Positions 1 through 9,485 of a stretch of 64,000 nt of DNA are shown piece after piece. The notes under the pieces were generated by a model. That model worked only from the letters and a program-made list of their open reading frames with translations. It was not told the DNA's origin and made no database searches. Where the stretch lies: contig JAUIEJ010000003.1 in NCBI GenBank assembly GCA_030428885.1, forward strand, positions 62,001-126,000, read 5' to 3'. Each line of letters begins with the position of its first letter. Positions within the stretch are counted from its first letter, which is position 1. This DNA comes from Gemmatimonadota bacterium. Its GTDB lineage: Bacteria > Gemmatimonadota > Gemmatimonadetes > Longimicrobiales > Gaopeijiaceae. The position numbers and the translations under genes are program-made.

Positions 1-2
1 TG

Positions 3-1220
3 CGGGACATCGAGGGCGGTGTGCCCTGCGAGCCCATGGACGCCGAGGACAACCTCTTCGTGCTCTACACCTCGGGAACCACGGGCAAGCCCAAGGGCGT
101 GGTCCACACCACCGGGGGGTATCTCACCCAGGCCTACGCCACCACGAAGTGGGTGTTCGACCTCAAGGAGGACGACCGCTTTTGGTGCACCGCCGACGTG
201 GGGTGGATCACGGGGCACAGCTACATCGTGTACGGGCCCCTGGCCAACGGGTCCACCGTGTTCATGTTCGAGGGCGCGCCCGACTGGCCCAACCGGGGCC
301 GCTTCTGGCACCTCTGCGAGAAGTACGGCATCACGGTGTTCTACACGGCGCCCACCGCCATCCGGGCCTTCATGCGGTGGGGGGAGGAGTGGCCCGAGAA
401 GTACGACCTGTCGCAGTTGCGACTCCTGGGGACCGTGGGCGAGCCCATCAATCCCGAGGCGTGGATGTGGTACCACGAGGTCATCGGCAAGAAGCGCTGC
501 CCCATCGTGGATACGTGGTGGCAGACCGAGACCGGGGCCATCATGATCACGCCGCTCCCCGGGGTCACCGAGACCAAGCCCGGCACGGCCACCACGCCGT
601 TCCCGGGGATCCGGGCCGAGATCCGCAACGAGGCCGGAGAGGGGGTCCAGGCCGGGTACCTGGCCATCACCCACCCCTGGCCGTCCATGCTCCGGACGAT
701 CTGGGGCGACGATCAGCGCTTCCGGGACACCTACTGGTCGAAGTGGGACGGGACCTACTTCCCCGGGGACGGCGCCCGGACCGACGACGACGGCTACTTC
801 TGGATCCTGGGCCGGGTCGACGACGTCCTGAACGTGGCGGGGCACCGGATCGGCACCATGGAGGTGGAGAGCGCCCTGGTGGACGACCACCGGGTCGCCG
901 AAGCCGCGGTGGTGGGGAAGCACCACGAAGTGAAGGGGCAGTCCATCGCCGCCTTCGTGACCCTCAAGGAGGGCCATGCCGCCTCCGACCTCATGGCCGA
1001 CGAGCTCAAGCAGCACGTGGTGGAGAAGATCGGGGCCATCGCCCGTCCCGAGGCGATCCTCTTCACGGCCGACCTCCCCAAGACCCGGTCCGGGAAGATC
1101 ATGCGCCGCCTGCTCCAGGACATCGCCGAGGGGCGGGCCGTGGGCGACACCACCACCCTGGCCGACCCCGAGGTGGTGCGGCAGTTGAAGCAGCGCTACG
1201 AGGAGGGCTCGGCGGGCTGA
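3..1220 (+). CDS. acsA: Acetyl-CoA synthetase, C-terminal part (5' end outside window)
   Basis: AMP-forming enzyme that activates acetate to acetyl-CoA through acetyl-AMP in the cytoplasm. The open frame runs in from the window edge, so about the last 406 residues are seen, against roughly 650 for the family. Visible landmarks in order are the adenylate-forming P-loop [10 protein letters not shown] at about 35-90, the acetyl-CoA synthetase signature DTWWQTETG at about 510, the hinge region [16 protein letters not shown] and the C-terminal catalytic lysine in [12 protein letters not shown]. That lysine is the usual target of reversible acetylation. The last 25 bp overlap the stop region of the convergent molybdoenzyme gene. 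The family assignment is secure; only acetate specificity rather than propionate is inferred from the motifs. Confidence 0.95.
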   Translation, partial: RDIEGGVPCEPMDAEDNLFVLYTSGTTGKPKGVVHTTGGYLTQAYATTKWVFDLKEDDRFWCTADVGWITGHSYIVYGPLANGSTVFMFEGAPDWPNRGRFWHLCEKYGITVFYTAPTAIRAFMRWGEEWPEKYDLSQLRLLGTVGEPINPEAWMWYHEVIGKKRCPIVDTWWQTETGAIMITPLPGVTETKPGTATTPFPGIRAEIRNEAGEGVQAGYLAITHPWPSMLRTIWGDDQRFRDTYWSKWDGTYFPGDGARTDDDGYFWILGRVDDVLNVAGHRIGTMEVESALVDDHRVAEAAVVGKHHEVKGQSIAAFVTLKEGHAASDLMADELKQHVVEKIGAIARPEAILFTADLPKTRSGKIMRRLLQDIAEGRAVGDTTTLADPEVVRQLKQRYEEGSAG

Positions 1221-2257
1221 AGCAGGGGGGACAGCCCCACCCGGTGGACCTCGTTGTTGCCGTAGCCCAGGTCGTTGGTCCAGGTCTCCAGGGGTTGGAC
1301 GGCGCCGAAGGCGTCGGTGGCCCGAGCCACCACGGACGGGGTCGGTCCCTCGGGGGCCGGCCCGGTCCAACTCCAGCGCTGGGCGGTCCACCGCTCCCGG
1401 GGGGGCTCGACCTGGGCGGGGGTCCAGGTCGTGCCGCCGTCCACCGACACCGCCACCTCGGTGACCGGCGCGGCGCCGCTCCAGGCGATGCCCGAGGCCG
1501 CGAGGGAGTCCCCTTCGGGAACCGGGTCACCCTCCGCCGGATCCAGGACCAGAGCCCGGACCTTCATGCGGGTCACGGGCCCCAGCACCGCGCCGTCCCG
1601 GACGTAGAGGTAGCGATCGGTCTGGAAGCGGCCCTGGAAGGGCTCGGTGAGGGCTTCGACACCCACGAGCCACTTCACCGACGCCACCGCGTACCACCCC
1701 GGCACCACCAGCCGCACCGGCGCACCGTGGCGCAGCGTCAGGGGGCGGCCGTTCAGGGCCCAGGCCAGGAGCGGGCCGTCGGGCCCCGGGGTCACCGCCT
1801 CGGCGGGAAGGGATCGCTGGAAGGGCACCGTGCCCCAGGGTCCGGCCTCACCCACGTCCGCGCCGGTGAAGCACCACTCCACCACGTCGGCGCCGACCCC
1901 GCTCCGGGCCAGCACCTGGGCCAGGGGCACGCCCGTGAAGACCGCCGTCCCCGTGGCGCCCAGGGTCCAGGGCGTGCCCGACACCGGCGGCTCGATGAAG
2001 GAGCGTCCGTTTCCGGCGCACTCCAGGGTGACGGTGCGCTCCAGCGTGGAGCCCAGGGCCTGGAGCTCGTCCAGGGACCAGCGGCGGGGCGTCTCCACGG
2101 CGCCGCCGATCTCGAGACGCCATGCCTGGGGGTCGAGGCGCGGTTCGGGGAAGTTGCTCCGGACGTAGAGGGACTCCAGGGGGGTGACGGGGGAGCGCAG
2201 GGCCGCCAGAGGCGCTTCGCCGTTGAAGGGCACCTGGGAGAGGGGATCGAGGGGCAC
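1196..2257 (-). CDS. Sulfite oxidase-family molybdopterin-dependent oxidoreductase
   Basis: 353 residues. The sulfite oxidase Mo-pterin fold occupies about 30-230, with the Mo-ligating cysteine C80 in [11 protein letters not shown]. The C-terminal dimerisation domain (about 240-345) has the usual beta-sandwich pattern, including [10 protein letters not shown]. There is no twin-arginine or Sec signal, so the protein looks cytoplasmic, unlike periplasmic YedY or SorA. The GTG start at 2257 follows a GGAGAAGG ribosome site eight bases upstream and lies 1 bp after the stop of the acyltransferase gene, so the two are probably cotranscribed. The substrate is not readable from sequence: sulfite is possible, but S-/N-oxides or protein Met-sulfoxide are alternatives. 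The moaC gene at 7.8-8.3 kb supplies one step of cofactor synthesis. The 3' end overlaps acsA by 25 bp on the other strand. Confidence 0.88.
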   Translation of the reverse strand: MPLDPLSQVPFNGEAPLAALRSPVTPLESLYVRSNFPEPRLDPQAWRLEIGGAVETPRRWSLDELQALGSTLERTVTLECAGNGRSFIEPPVSGTPWTLGATGTAVFTGVPLAQVLARSGVGADVVEWCFTGADVGEAGPWGTVPFQRSLPAEAVTPGPDGPLLAWALNGRPLTLRHGAPVRLVVPGWYAVASVKWLVGVEALTEPFQGRFQTDRYLYVRDGAVLGPVTRMKVRALVLDPAEGDPVPEGDSLAASGIAWSGAAPVTEVAVSVDGGTTWTPAQVEPPRERWTAQRWSWTGPAPEGPTPSVVARATDAFGAVQPLETWTNDLGYGNNEVHRVGLSPLLQPAEPSS

Positions 2258-2258
2258 G

Positions 2259-3116
2259 TCAGCCTTCTCCGGCTTCGTCGTCGGCCACCACGTCGTCGGC
2301 GGCCAGGGGATCGGGTCGGGCCGGGGGGCGGGCGGCGAGGGCGTCGGCGGGCTTCTCCTTCATGGGCCGGGCCGGGATGCCCACGTAGACCCACCGGGGG
2401 TCGGTGTCCCGGGTGAGGACGGCCTGGGCGCCCACCATGGAGTCCTTCCGGACGGTGAGTCCGGCCAGGATCGTGGCGTGGTAGGTGATGCGGACCCCGT
2501 CCTCCACCACCGTCTCGGGCGTGTAGACCTCCCGGCCGTCGACGATGTCGTGGGTGTGGCTGTAGATGTTGGCGAAGTCCGACACCGACACGCCGTTGCC
2601 CAGCCGGATTCCGCCCCGGTCGTCCAGGAGGACGTGGCGATGGATCACCACGTCGTCGCCCACCTCGAGGTTGTACCCGAACGACACCCGCACGTACGGG
2701 AAGGCCTTGAAGTTGTGGCCGCAGCGCCGGAAGACCCGCTCGGCCAGGAGACGGCGGAATCCGATGCCCAGGGGGACGTTCTCGCCGGCGGGGCTCCGGT
2801 CGAACATCTCCCACATCCAGAGCAGGGGCTTCACCCGGGCGTAGCGCTCCACGTCGGTCTCCCGGTAGTACTCGGGCTCCAGGGCCACGTTGCGCGGGTC
2901 GAGCTGGTCCAGGAGGATGCGGGAGGTGGGGTCGAGATCGTCGGGATTCTCGCCGGCCAGCCGGGGAACGTACAGGCCCGACAGCACGGTTCGGCAGAGG
3001 TCGTTGCGGTCCACCGACGGATCGTCGAGGCGGTCTTCGATCTCACCGAGCCAGCGGGCGTTGCGCCGCGTCGTGGCGTCCGGGAGGGGGACGGGACGGA
3101 GGGGGAGGAAGGCCAT
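2259..3116 (-). CDS. Left-handed beta-helix (hexapeptide) acyltransferase
   Basis: 285 residues. The C-terminal half (about 128-250) is a hexapeptide-repeat acyltransferase of the Maa/NodL/LacA type, with the likely catalytic histidine in YSHTHDI (H187 or H189) and the typical closing GIPARPMK. It probably transfers acetyl or another acyl group from CoA to a sugar or sugar-like acceptor. The first ~125 residues are a charged helical region not typical of the short acetyltransferases and with no domain I recognise; the last ~30 are Ala/Pro/Asp-rich. I chose ATG 3116; an in-frame GTG at 3125 is possible. A TACTAT -10-like box (3127-3132, minus strand) lies so close that the mRNA would be nearly leaderless. 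It precedes the molybdoenzyme gene by 1 bp. The acceptor is unknown. Confidence 0.8.
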   Translation of the reverse strand: MAFLPLRPVPLPDATTRRNARWLGEIEDRLDDPSVDRNDLCRTVLSGLYVPRLAGENPDDLDPTSRILLDQLDPRNVALEPEYYRETDVERYARVKPLLWMWEMFDRSPAGENVPLGIGFRRLLAERVFRRCGHNFKAFPYVRVSFGYNLEVGDDVVIHRHVLLDDRGGIRLGNGVSVSDFANIYSHTHDIVDGREVYTPETVVEDGVRITYHATILAGLTVRKDSMVGAQAVLTRDTDPRWVYVGIPARPMKEKPADALAARPPARPDPLAADDVVADDEAGEG

Positions 3117-3248
3117 GGCCGTCACGATAGTAGGCGGGTCGGGCCGAGTCGAGTCCTCGCGGCGTCGGCGCACCCGAGGCGAACCCGGTCGCCCCGGGAA
3201 GCCGTACGGCGCTATGTTGGTGTCCTCCGATCCCCCAACGGCACGCCC

Positions 3249-3623
3249 ATGCACGACGTCCTCCGGCAGCGCCTGCTCCGGCGCATCGAGTCCCTTCCCG
3301 AAGCCCAGGTCTACCAGGTGCTCGACTACATCGAGTTCCTGGAGTCGAAGTACGCCCGGGACGCCCAGGTGGAGGCGTCGGGGCTGCAGAAGCTCGCCGA
3401 GAACCTCCAGGACCGGATGCGGAAGAAGGCCATGAACCCCGAGACGCTCCGGGAGGCGTTCCAGCTCATCTCGGTGGCCGATCGGGCTCTCTCCGGCGTC
3501 TCCTCGGCGGGGCGTCAGATTCTGAAGGATCTCGGCACCGCCATCGACCCGCCCGACGAGCGGGAACGGCCGTCCACGCCCATCCGCGGGGAGGGGGGAA
3601 CGGAGGGCGGGAACGGGGCTTGA
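3249..3623 (+). CDS. Small helical protein, DUF2281-like N-terminus
   Basis: 124 residues, function unknown. Residues about 8-37 ([20 protein letters not shown] and on) resemble the helical motif of DUF2281/antitoxin-like small proteins, where LPE is followed by a VLDFIEFLxxK pattern. The middle is amphipathic helix and the last 25 residues are charged and Gly-rich, likely disordered. There is no signal peptide and no membrane segment. ATG 3249 is chosen because the shared motif begins near it and the upstream reading frame is low-complexity. A TATGTT box at 3213-3218 could be a -10 element, but no good -35 is visible. No toxin partner is adjacent, so I do not call it an antitoxin. It stands alone upstream of guaB. 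Confidence 0.6.
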   Translation: MHDVLRQRLLRRIESLPEAQVYQVLDYIEFLESKYARDAQVEASGLQKLAENLQDRMRKKAMNPETLREAFQLISVADRALSGVSSAGRQILKDLGTAIDPPDERERPSTPIRGEGGTEGGNGA

Positions 3624-3649
3624 CACCCTGCGGCGGCTCCGGATACCCT
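3620..3649 (+). promoter_or_regulatory. Putative sigma-70 promoter of guaB
   Basis: A perfect TTGACA (3620-3625) is followed after 18 bp by TACCCT (3644-3649); GATACC at a 16-bp spacing is an alternative. The expected start near 3656 coincides with an ATG at 3655. The same TTGA..-17/18-TAnnnT layout occurs before purD, lepA and mrp in this window, which supports it as a housekeeping pattern. Confidence 0.5.
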
Positions 3650-3654
3650 TCGCC

Positions 3655-3789
3655 ATGAATGCACCCGTTCGCCCTCGCGAGCGATTCGCGCCCGCTCTCT
3701 CCGCGTCCCCCGGGACCGTGTCGGAGGGCGGGCGCGATCACATATGGACGCCCCCGTTTCGGGGGAGCCTCCCAGGACCGACTCCATGA
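3655..3789 (+). CDS. Possible leader peptide overlapping guaB start (speculative)
   Basis: A 44-codon reading frame begins at ATG 3655, six bases after the putative -10 box, so it would be leaderless. It ends at TGA 3787-3789, which overlaps the proposed guaB ATG (3786-3788) as ATGA, a classic translational-coupling arrangement. The peptide is Arg/Pro-rich and ends in PGPTP before the stop. No run of a single amino acid suggests classical attenuation. In 70 % GC DNA an open frame of this length is expected by chance, so this is a hypothesis only. The alternative is an ordinary untranslated guaB leader, or an N-terminal extension of GuaB from ATG 3744. Confidence 0.25.
   Translation: MNAPVRPRERFAPALSASPGTVSEGGRDHIWTPPFRGSLPGPTP
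3688..3765 (+). promoter_or_regulatory. Structured guaB leader: two inverted-repeat stems
   Basis: First stem: GCGCCCGC (3688-3695) pairs with GCGGGCGC (3728-3735), with an inner CTCC (3699-3702)/GGAG (3723-3726) and a small GTCCC/GGGAC helix at the tip. Second stem: CCCCCG (3751-3756) pairs with CGGGGG (3760-3765) across a TTT loop, 20 bases before the guaB ATG. No U-run follows, so it is not a standard terminator. I match it to no known riboswitch class. GC-rich DNA forms such stems often, so significance needs conservation evidence. Confidence 0.35.
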
Positions 3790-5264
3790 CCGATTTCCGT
3801 GACGGACGCGGCGCCCACGTGCTCAAGGAAGGGCTCACCTTCGACGACGTGCTGCTGGTGCCGGGCCACTCCACGGTCCACCCGAAGGACACCGACGTCG
3901 CCTCGCGACTGACTCGGACGATCTCGCTCCGGCTTCCCCTGCTCTCGGCCGCCATGGACACGGTCACCGAGGCCCGCATGGCCATCCAGATGGCCCGGGA
4001 AGGGGGGATGGGCATCATCCACAAGAACATGCCCGTGGACCGGCAGGCCGGTGAGGTGGATCGGGTCAAGCGCTCCGAGAGCGGCATGATCCTGAACCCC
4101 ATCACCCTTCCCCCCGACGCCACGCTCCGGGACGCCCACGCCCTCATGTCCCGCTTCTCCATCAGCGGCGTACCCATCGTGGAAGGCGACGGACGGCTGG
4201 TGGGCATCATCACGAACCGGGATCTCCAGTTCGAGACGAACCTCGACCAGCCCATCCGGGCGGTCATGACGTCGGACAACCTGGTGACGGTGCCCGTGGG
4301 CACGACGCTGGACGACGCCGAGCGGATCCTCCACGAGCACCGGATCGAGAAGTTGCCCGTGGTGGACGGGGAGGGGCAGCTCAAGGGCCTCATCACCGTC
4401 AAGGACATCTTCAAGCGCCGCCAGTTTCCCAACGCCTGCAAGGACGAGCACGGCCGGCTCCGGGTGGGCGCGGCGGTGGGCGCGTCGTCGGCCGACCTGG
4501 ACCGGGCCCGGGCCCTGGTGGAGGCCGGAGCCGACGCCCTCATCATCGACACGGCCCACGGGCACTCCGAAGGGGTGCTGGGGGCGGTGGAACGCACCCG
4601 GGCGGCCTTTCCCGACGTCCAGCTCATCGCCGGCAACGTGGGCACGGCCGAGGCGGCCCGGGCCCTGGCCGAGCGGGGCGCCGACGCCGTGAAGGTGGGG
4701 GTGGGGCCCGGCTCCATCTGCACGACCCGGGTGGTGACGGGGGTGGGGCTGCCCCAGCTCACCGCCATCATGGACGCCGTGGACGGCCTGAACGGCGAGG
4801 TGCCGGTCATCGCCGACGGCGGAATCCGCTATTCGGGCGACATCGTGAAGGCCCTGGCCGCGGGGGCCGATTCGGTCATGATGGGGAGCATGTTCGCCGG
4901 CACCGAGGAATCGCCGGGGGAGGCCTTCCTCCTGGAGGGCCGGCGCTACAAGACGGTGCGGGGCATGGGGTCGCTGTCCGCCATGGAGGAGGGCTCGGCC
5001 GACCGCTATTTCCAGGAAGGCCAGGAGGCCCGCAAGCTCGTGCCCGAAGGCATCGAGGCCCGGGTGCCGTACAAGGGCCCGGTGGGCGACGTGATCTTCC
5101 AGCTCATCGGGGGACTCCGGAGCGGCATGGGCTACGTGGGGGCCGGCGATCTCGCCGAACTCCGGAGTCGGGGCCGATTCATCCGGGTCACTACCGGTGG
5201 TCTGCGGGAGTCCCATCCCCACGATGTGACCATCACCCGGGAAGCGCCGAACTACCACCTGTAG
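3786..5264 (+). CDS. guaB: Inosine-5'-monophosphate dehydrogenase
   Basis: NAD-dependent oxidation of IMP to XMP, the committed step to guanine nucleotides. From ATG 3786 the protein has 492 residues, close to the usual 485-490. The motif [12 protein letters not shown] lies near the N-terminus, a CBS-domain pair is inserted at about 100-220, the catalytic cysteine C312 sits in [13 protein letters not shown], the phosphate loop is [14 protein letters not shown] and the flap region follows [12 protein letters not shown]. An in-frame ATG at 3744 would add 14 residues unlike the family; 3786 is preferred because AGGA sits eight bases upstream and length fits. It has its own likely promoter at 3620-3649 and an unusually structured leader. 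The next gene follows after about 68 bp on the same strand. Confidence 0.96.
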   Translation: MTDFRDGRGAHVLKEGLTFDDVLLVPGHSTVHPKDTDVASRLTRTISLRLPLLSAAMDTVTEARMAIQMAREGGMGIIHKNMPVDRQAGEVDRVKRSESGMILNPITLPPDATLRDAHALMSRFSISGVPIVEGDGRLVGIITNRDLQFETNLDQPIRAVMTSDNLVTVPVGTTLDDAERILHEHRIEKLPVVDGEGQLKGLITVKDIFKRRQFPNACKDEHGRLRVGAAVGASSADLDRARALVEAGADALIIDTAHGHSEGVLGAVERTRAAFPDVQLIAGNVGTAEAARALAERGADAVKVGVGPGSICTTRVVTGVGLPQLTAIMDAVDGLNGEVPVIADGGIRYSGDIVKALAAGADSVMMGSMFAGTEESPGEAFLLEGRRYKTVRGMGSLSAMEEGSADRYFQEGQEARKLVPEGIEARVPYKGPVGDVIFQLIGGLRSGMGYVGAGDLAELRSRGRFIRVTTGGLRESHPHDVTITREAPNYHL

Positions 5265-5332
5265 GGCGGTGTAGACGTCGGTCTGTGGTCCGACGTCACC
5301 CGCCCCTTCTCCGACCCCCCAGACGCGTCGCC

Positions 5333-6451
5333 ATGCTCCTCGACGACCTCCGTCCCCGCTTGCTCCTGGGCCCCGGCCCGTCGCCCGTGGCGCCCCGGAT
5401 CCTGGACGCGTTGGGGCGTCCCACCGTGGGGCATCTCGATCCCCAGTTCCTGGCGATCATGGACGACGTGGGCGACGGGCTGCGCCACGTGTTCGGCACC
5501 GATCACACCATGACGTTTCCGGTGTCGGGCACGGGATCGGCGGCCATGGAAGCCTCCCTGGCCAACGTGCTGGAGCCGGGAGACACGGCCATCGTCGGGG
5601 TGAACGGCGTGTTCGGCGGGCGTCTGGCCGAGATGGCGCGCCGCATGGGGGCCGAAGTGGTCACCGTGGAGGCGGAGTGGGGACGCATCGTCGAGCCGGA
5701 GCGGATGATCGCCATCCTGCGCCAGCACCCCCACGCTCGGGTCCTGGCCGTGGTGCTGGCCGAAACCTCCACCGGTGTGGAGCAGCCCCTGGCCGAGATC
5801 GGCGCCGCCGTGGCCGGGACCGAGACCCTCTTCGTGGTGGACGCCGTCACCGCCGTGGGGGGGACCCCCGTGGAGGTCGACCGCAACCGCATCGACATCG
5901 CCTACGCCGGCACCCAGAAGTGCCTCGGCGTGCCCCCGGGACTGGCGCCGGTGACCTTCTCGGAGCGGGCCATGGAGCGGATCCGCACCCGGACCACGCC
6001 CTGCCAGAGCTGGTATCTGGACGTGTCCCTCCTGGCCGGGTACCTGGGCTCGGAGCGCAAGTACCATCACACCGCCCCCATCAACATGGTGTACGCCCTC
6101 CACGAGGGCCTCACGGCCATCCGGGAGGAGGGGCTCGAGGCCCGCTACGCCCGCCACGCGCGCATCGGGGCCCGGCTCCAGGGGGCCCTGGTGGAGCGGG
6201 GCTTCCGGCTCTTCGCCCAGGAGGGGCACCGCCTGCCCCAGCTCACGTCGGCCCTTCTTCCCGAGGGCAGGGAAGAGGGACCGCTGCGGGCCCGTCTCCT
6301 GGAGGAGCACGGCATCGAGGTGGGGGGCGGGCTCGGGTCGGCCAAGGGCAAGCTCTGGCGCATCGGCCTCATGGGGCACGGCGCCACCGACGAGAGCGTG
6401 GACCGCCTTCTGGCCGCCGTGGACGACGTCCTGGGGACGCGGGGCGCATGA
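5333..6451 (+). CDS. Class V aminotransferase (serine/alanine-glyoxylate type)
   Basis: 372-residue PLP enzyme of the class V family that includes alanine-glyoxylate and serine-glyoxylate/serine-pyruvate aminotransferases. N-terminal LLLGPGPSPVAPRIL and HLDPQF are family landmarks, SGTGSAAMEA binds the cofactor phosphate, and the PLP lysine is K196 in IAYAGTQKCLG. The probable role is transamination between serine or alanine and glyoxylate (glycine/serine balance), in the cytoplasm. The ATG at 5333 is chosen over the GTG at 5285 because the conserved N-terminal motif starts just after it. The stop overlaps the next gene as ATGA, so the two are translationally coupled. The exact amino donor is not readable. 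Confidence 0.88.
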   Translation: MLLDDLRPRLLLGPGPSPVAPRILDALGRPTVGHLDPQFLAIMDDVGDGLRHVFGTDHTMTFPVSGTGSAAMEASLANVLEPGDTAIVGVNGVFGGRLAEMARRMGAEVVTVEAEWGRIVEPERMIAILRQHPHARVLAVVLAETSTGVEQPLAEIGAAVAGTETLFVVDAVTAVGGTPVEVDRNRIDIAYAGTQKCLGVPPGLAPVTFSERAMERIRTRTTPCQSWYLDVSLLAGYLGSERKYHHTAPINMVYALHEGLTAIREEGLEARYARHARIGARLQGALVERGFRLFAQEGHRLPQLTSALLPEGREEGPLRARLLEEHGIEVGGGLGSAKGKLWRIGLMGHGATDESVDRLLAAVDDVLGTRGA

Positions 6452-7806
6452 CGCTGCGCCGCGGGATCCGGGCCGCGTCCCTGGCCGCGGTCGTGGTCTC
6501 CATGGCGGCCTGCACCCGCGTGGGCTCCCACGCGGTGCCCGACTTTCCCGCGCCGGTCCCCGAGCCCGTGGTGGAGGTGTCGGCGCCCACGGCCCCCGAC
6601 GAGGGGCCTCGCCGGCCCGCGCCGGCGCCCCCGGCCGAGGGCATGCCCCGGGACCCGATCCTCCACTCCCGCTGGACGCTCCACCCGGTGATCCGGGAGC
6701 GGGTCGACTATTGGACCGACCGGTACGCGGTGCGGGACGGCCACGCCTTTCCCCAGTTCCTGGAGCGGATGTCGGCCTACGAGGCCCTGGTGGATTCGGC
6801 GCTGGCCGCCGAAGGACTGCCCCGATCCCTCCGGTACGTGCCCATCATCGAAAGCGGCTACATCCCTTCGGCCACCAGCCCCGTGTCGGCCGTGGGGCTC
6901 TGGCAGTTCATGGCGCCGGTGGCCCGGTCGTTCGGCATGCACGTCTCGACCCTGGTGGACGAACGCCGCGATCCGGTGAAGTCCACGGTGGCGGCGGCCC
7001 GGTACCTGCGAAGCCTCGACGAGCGCTTCGGGTCGTGGTTCCTGGCGCTGGCCGCCTACAACAGCGGGCCCAACCGGGTGGACCGCCTGATCCGGGAGCA
7101 TGCGCCCCTGGCGCCCCTGGGGGATTCCCTGTACACGGTGATCTTCCCCCATCTGCCCCGGGAGACCCGGGACTTCGTGCCCAAGCTCATCGCCGTGGGA
7201 TCGGTGGCGGAGCGCCTGGACGACTGGGGGCTGGACACGCCCCGTCGGGCCGAGCCCTACGCCTTCGACGAGGTGGAGCTGCCCGACGCCACCTCGTTCG
7301 ACGTGGTGGCCGAGGCCGCCGGGGTGGAGGAGGATCTGATCCGGCGCCTCAACCCCCACATCGTCCGGGGCCTCACGCCCCGGGGGCGTCCCACTCCGGT
7401 GCGCCTGCCCCCGGGAACGGCGACCCGCTTCGCCGCCGCCTACGCCGAGATTCCCCCGGACCGCCGCGTCACCGTCACCGAACACGTGGTGGCCTCGGGA
7501 GAGACCCTCGGGGGGATCGCCGGGCAGTACGGGGTGAGCCTCTCCGACCTCCGGGCCGCCAACCCTGGGATCCAGCCCCGCCGGATGCGCATCGGTGCGC
7601 GCCTGGTGGTCCCCCGGGACGGGGCGCGGGGCGGGGCGGCCTCGGCTGCGGCGCCCTCCAGCGGCGAACATGTGGTGCGGAGCGGCGAGAGCCTGTGGAT
7701 CATCGCCCGGCGCTATGGCCTCACGGTGTCCCAGCTCCAGCGGTGGAACGGCCTGGGCCAGGGCGCGGTGCTCCAACCCGGCGACCGGATCCGCGTGGCG
7801 GGCTGA
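6448..7806 (+). CDS. MltD-like membrane-bound lytic murein transglycosylase with LysM repeats
   Basis: 452 residues. An N-terminal lipoprotein signal ends in a lipobox at C22 (SMAAC). A Pro/Glu-rich linker of about 45 residues follows, then an SLT lytic-transglycosylase domain (about 80-225) with catalytic glutamate E135 in VPIIESGYIP, the GLWQFM motif and ALAAYNSGPNRV. Two LysM domains are visible at about 343-390 and 405-452, with a region in between that may be a weaker LysM. The enzyme should cleave the MurNAc-GlcNAc bond of peptidoglycan to 1,6-anhydroMurNAc, anchored to the outer membrane. It overlaps the aminotransferase gene by 4 bp and converges on moaC with 10 bp between stops. The pairing with an aminotransferase has no obvious functional logic. 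Confidence 0.9.
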   Translation: MTLRRGIRAASLAAVVVSMAACTRVGSHAVPDFPAPVPEPVVEVSAPTAPDEGPRRPAPAPPAEGMPRDPILHSRWTLHPVIRERVDYWTDRYAVRDGHAFPQFLERMSAYEALVDSALAAEGLPRSLRYVPIIESGYIPSATSPVSAVGLWQFMAPVARSFGMHVSTLVDERRDPVKSTVAAARYLRSLDERFGSWFLALAAYNSGPNRVDRLIREHAPLAPLGDSLYTVIFPHLPRETRDFVPKLIAVGSVAERLDDWGLDTPRRAEPYAFDEVELPDATSFDVVAEAAGVEEDLIRRLNPHIVRGLTPRGRPTPVRLPPGTATRFAAAYAEIPPDRRVTVTEHVVASGETLGGIAGQYGVSLSDLRAANPGIQPRRMRIGARLVVPRDGARGGAASAAAPSSGEHVVRSGESLWIIARRYGLTVSQLQRWNGLGQGAVLQPGDRIRVAG

Positions 7807-7816
7807 GCGGGCCCCT

Positions 7817-8302
7817 CTACTCCGCCGACCACGACCCGCTGGCGCCGCCCTCCTTCGAACGCAGGCGCACCGCTTCCATCACCATGCCCCGGTCGAGGGC
7901 CTTGGCCATGTCGTACAGGGTCAGCAGCGCCACGGAGACCGCCGTGAGGGCCTCCATCTCCACCCCGGTGCGACCCCGGTAGCGGGCCTCGGCCGTCACC
8001 ACCACACCGGGGAGCGCCGGGTCGGGCTCCAGCTCCACGGTCACCGAGGCGCCGGGGAGGGCGTGGCAGAGGGGGATCAGGTCGGCGGTCTTCTTTCCGG
8101 CCTGGATCCCGGCCAACCGAGCCACGGCGAAGGCCTCGCCCTTCTCCAGGGAACCGTCCACCAGGGCCTGGAGGGTGGCGGGGGCCATGCGGATCCGGCC
8201 TTCGGCCACGGCCCGACGCACCGTCTCGTCCTTGGGGGTGACGTCGACCATGCGGGCCTGTCCCCGGTCGTCGAGGTGGGTGGGGCGGCGGGGCTCAGAC
8301 AC
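7817..8302 (-). CDS. moaC: Cyclic pyranopterin monophosphate synthase
   Basis: 161 residues, the usual MoaC length. The protein converts the MoaA product (3',8-cyclo-7,8-dihydro-GTP) to cyclic pyranopterin monophosphate in molybdenum cofactor synthesis. Visible signatures are [12 protein letters not shown] near the N-terminus, the active-site [11 protein letters not shown] and [20 protein letters not shown] with the downstream lysine. GTG 8302 is the start and overlaps the stop of holB by 8 bp, so it is the last gene of the long minus-strand run. The molybdoenzyme at 1.2-2.3 kb is a plausible customer. No other moa gene is in the window. Confidence 0.95.
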   Translation of the reverse strand: MSEPRRPTHLDDRGQARMVDVTPKDETVRRAVAEGRIRMAPATLQALVDGSLEKGEAFAVARLAGIQAGKKTADLIPLCHALPGASVTVELEPDPALPGVVVTAEARYRGRTGVEMEALTAVSVALLTLYDMAKALDRGMVMEAVRLRSKEGGASGSWSAE

Positions 8303-9485
8303 GGGTGGCCTCCGGGGCGGCCGGCCGCACGAGGGAGCGGCGCAGGTCGCTCACCAGCCCGGACACCAGGAGCTGGGGGTTCACGTTGCCCCGGGCCTGG
8401 AGGGCGGCCTCGTCGACCCGAGCCAGGGAGCGGGCCACGGCGTCGGCGGTGAGCCCCGCTTCGTCGACCTTTCGGGTCATCCACGGGACCGCGTCCTGGT
8501 TCACGGCCCGCTCGGGCGATCCCGAGGCCACCGCCGCCAGGTCCCGGAGCCAGAGCTCCAGGGCGTCCAGCAGTCCCAGGAGCCCCCGGGCGCCGCTGAC
8601 CTTCTGCTCCAGACCGGCCCGGAACGCGGGCCCGTGCCGGCTCGAGAGCGCCGCCCGCAGCAGTTGGAAGGCCTCGCGCCGGCGCTGCTCCAGGGGCCCC
8701 TCCTCGGGGTCGTCGCCGGGCTTCTCGCCCTCCGAGACCCGGAGAAAGCCCAGGGCCCGTCCGATGGAGCCGCCCGAGAGCCGGGCCGCGGCCTCGGCGG
8801 CTTCCCGATCCACGTCGTGCTCCTCCAGGAAGGCCACCACCTCTTCCCGGGGCAGGGGCTTCACCAGGAGGGGCACCGTGCGGGAGCGAATGGTGTCCAG
8901 CAGGCTGCCGGGCTCGGACGAGGTGAGGATGAACCGGGTGTCCCGGGGGGGCTCCTCCAGGAGCTTGAGCAGGGCGTTGGCCGCCTCGGGACTCGCCTCC
9001 TGGGGCACCAGCGTTTCGGCGTCTCCGATGATGAACACCTGACGGGGGGCCATGGAGGGGCGGTTCTGGGCCCGGCGTCGGAGCGACCGGGCGGCGGCCA
9101 GGTAGATCCCCGTGGGGCCGTCGGCCCCCGCCACCTGGAGCGGCGCTTCCCGGATCTCGGACAGGCGGGCGTAGCGGGCCTCCTCCAACGCCTCGGCCAT
9201 CTTCTCGGGCGACGACGCGCCGGTGGGGCGGGGCAGGGGGAAGTACCAGTGGGCGTCGGGGTGCTCCAGGCGAAGCACCATGCGGCAGTCCCGGCAGGTG
9301 CCGCAGGGGCCCTCGGGCCCCGGGGCGCCGCAGAGGTCCAACTGGGCGATCCAGAGGGCCAGGCGCTGCTTGCCCACGCCCCGGGGGCCGTGGAGGAGGA
9401 GGGCCGCCGGAAGGGTGTCCCGGCTTCGCGCCCGGGCCACGGCGTGGCGCAGTTCCTCGTGCCCCCGCACCGGGTGGAGGCTCAC
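8295..9485 (-). CDS. holB: DNA polymerase III delta' subunit
   Basis: 396-residue AAA+ clamp-loader subunit. The P-loop-like GPRGVGKQ is at about 33-40 and a four-cysteine zinc module (C52, C61, C64, C67) follows, as in DnaX/HolB proteins. The sensor/SRC-like segment [21 protein letters not shown] marks the clamp-loader family. In the complex it helps load the beta clamp on primed DNA. Distinction from DnaX rests on the modified P-loop, the lack of a long C-terminal tau extension and the overall length. It overlaps the EnvC-like gene by 4 bp upstream and moaC by 8 bp downstream. Confidence 0.87.
   Translation of the reverse strand: MSLHPVRGHEELRHAVARARSRDTLPAALLLHGPRGVGKQRLALWIAQLDLCGAPGPEGPCGTCRDCRMVLRLEHPDAHWYFPLPRPTGASSPEKMAEALEEARYARLSEIREAPLQVAGADGPTGIYLAAARSLRRRAQNRPSMAPRQVFIIGDAETLVPQEASPEAANALLKLLEEPPRDTRFILTSSEPGSLLDTIRSRTVPLLVKPLPREEVVAFLEEHDVDREAAEAAARLSGGSIGRALGFLRVSEGEKPGDDPEEGPLEQRRREAFQLLRAALSSRHGPAFRAGLEQKVSGARGLLGLLDALELWLRDLAAVASGSPERAVNQDAVPWMTRKVDEAGLTADAVARSLARVDEAALQARGNVNPQLLVSGLVSDLRRSLVRPAAPEATRV

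Noticed and set aside
149-2416. 755-codon open frame across acsA and the molybdoenzyme gene
   Set aside because: It is a frame shadow in high-GC DNA: the translation is Arg/Gly/His/Pro low complexity with no motif, and real genes cover it in other frames.
3249-3623. Antitoxin of a toxin-antitoxin pair
   Set aside because: The N-terminal motif is reminiscent, but no toxin-like gene is next to it on the same strand.
3744-3785. Upstream ATG as the guaB start
   Set aside because: It would add 14 residues unlike the family and contains the stem sequence. ATG 3786 fits length and has AGGA upstream, but the choice is not certain.
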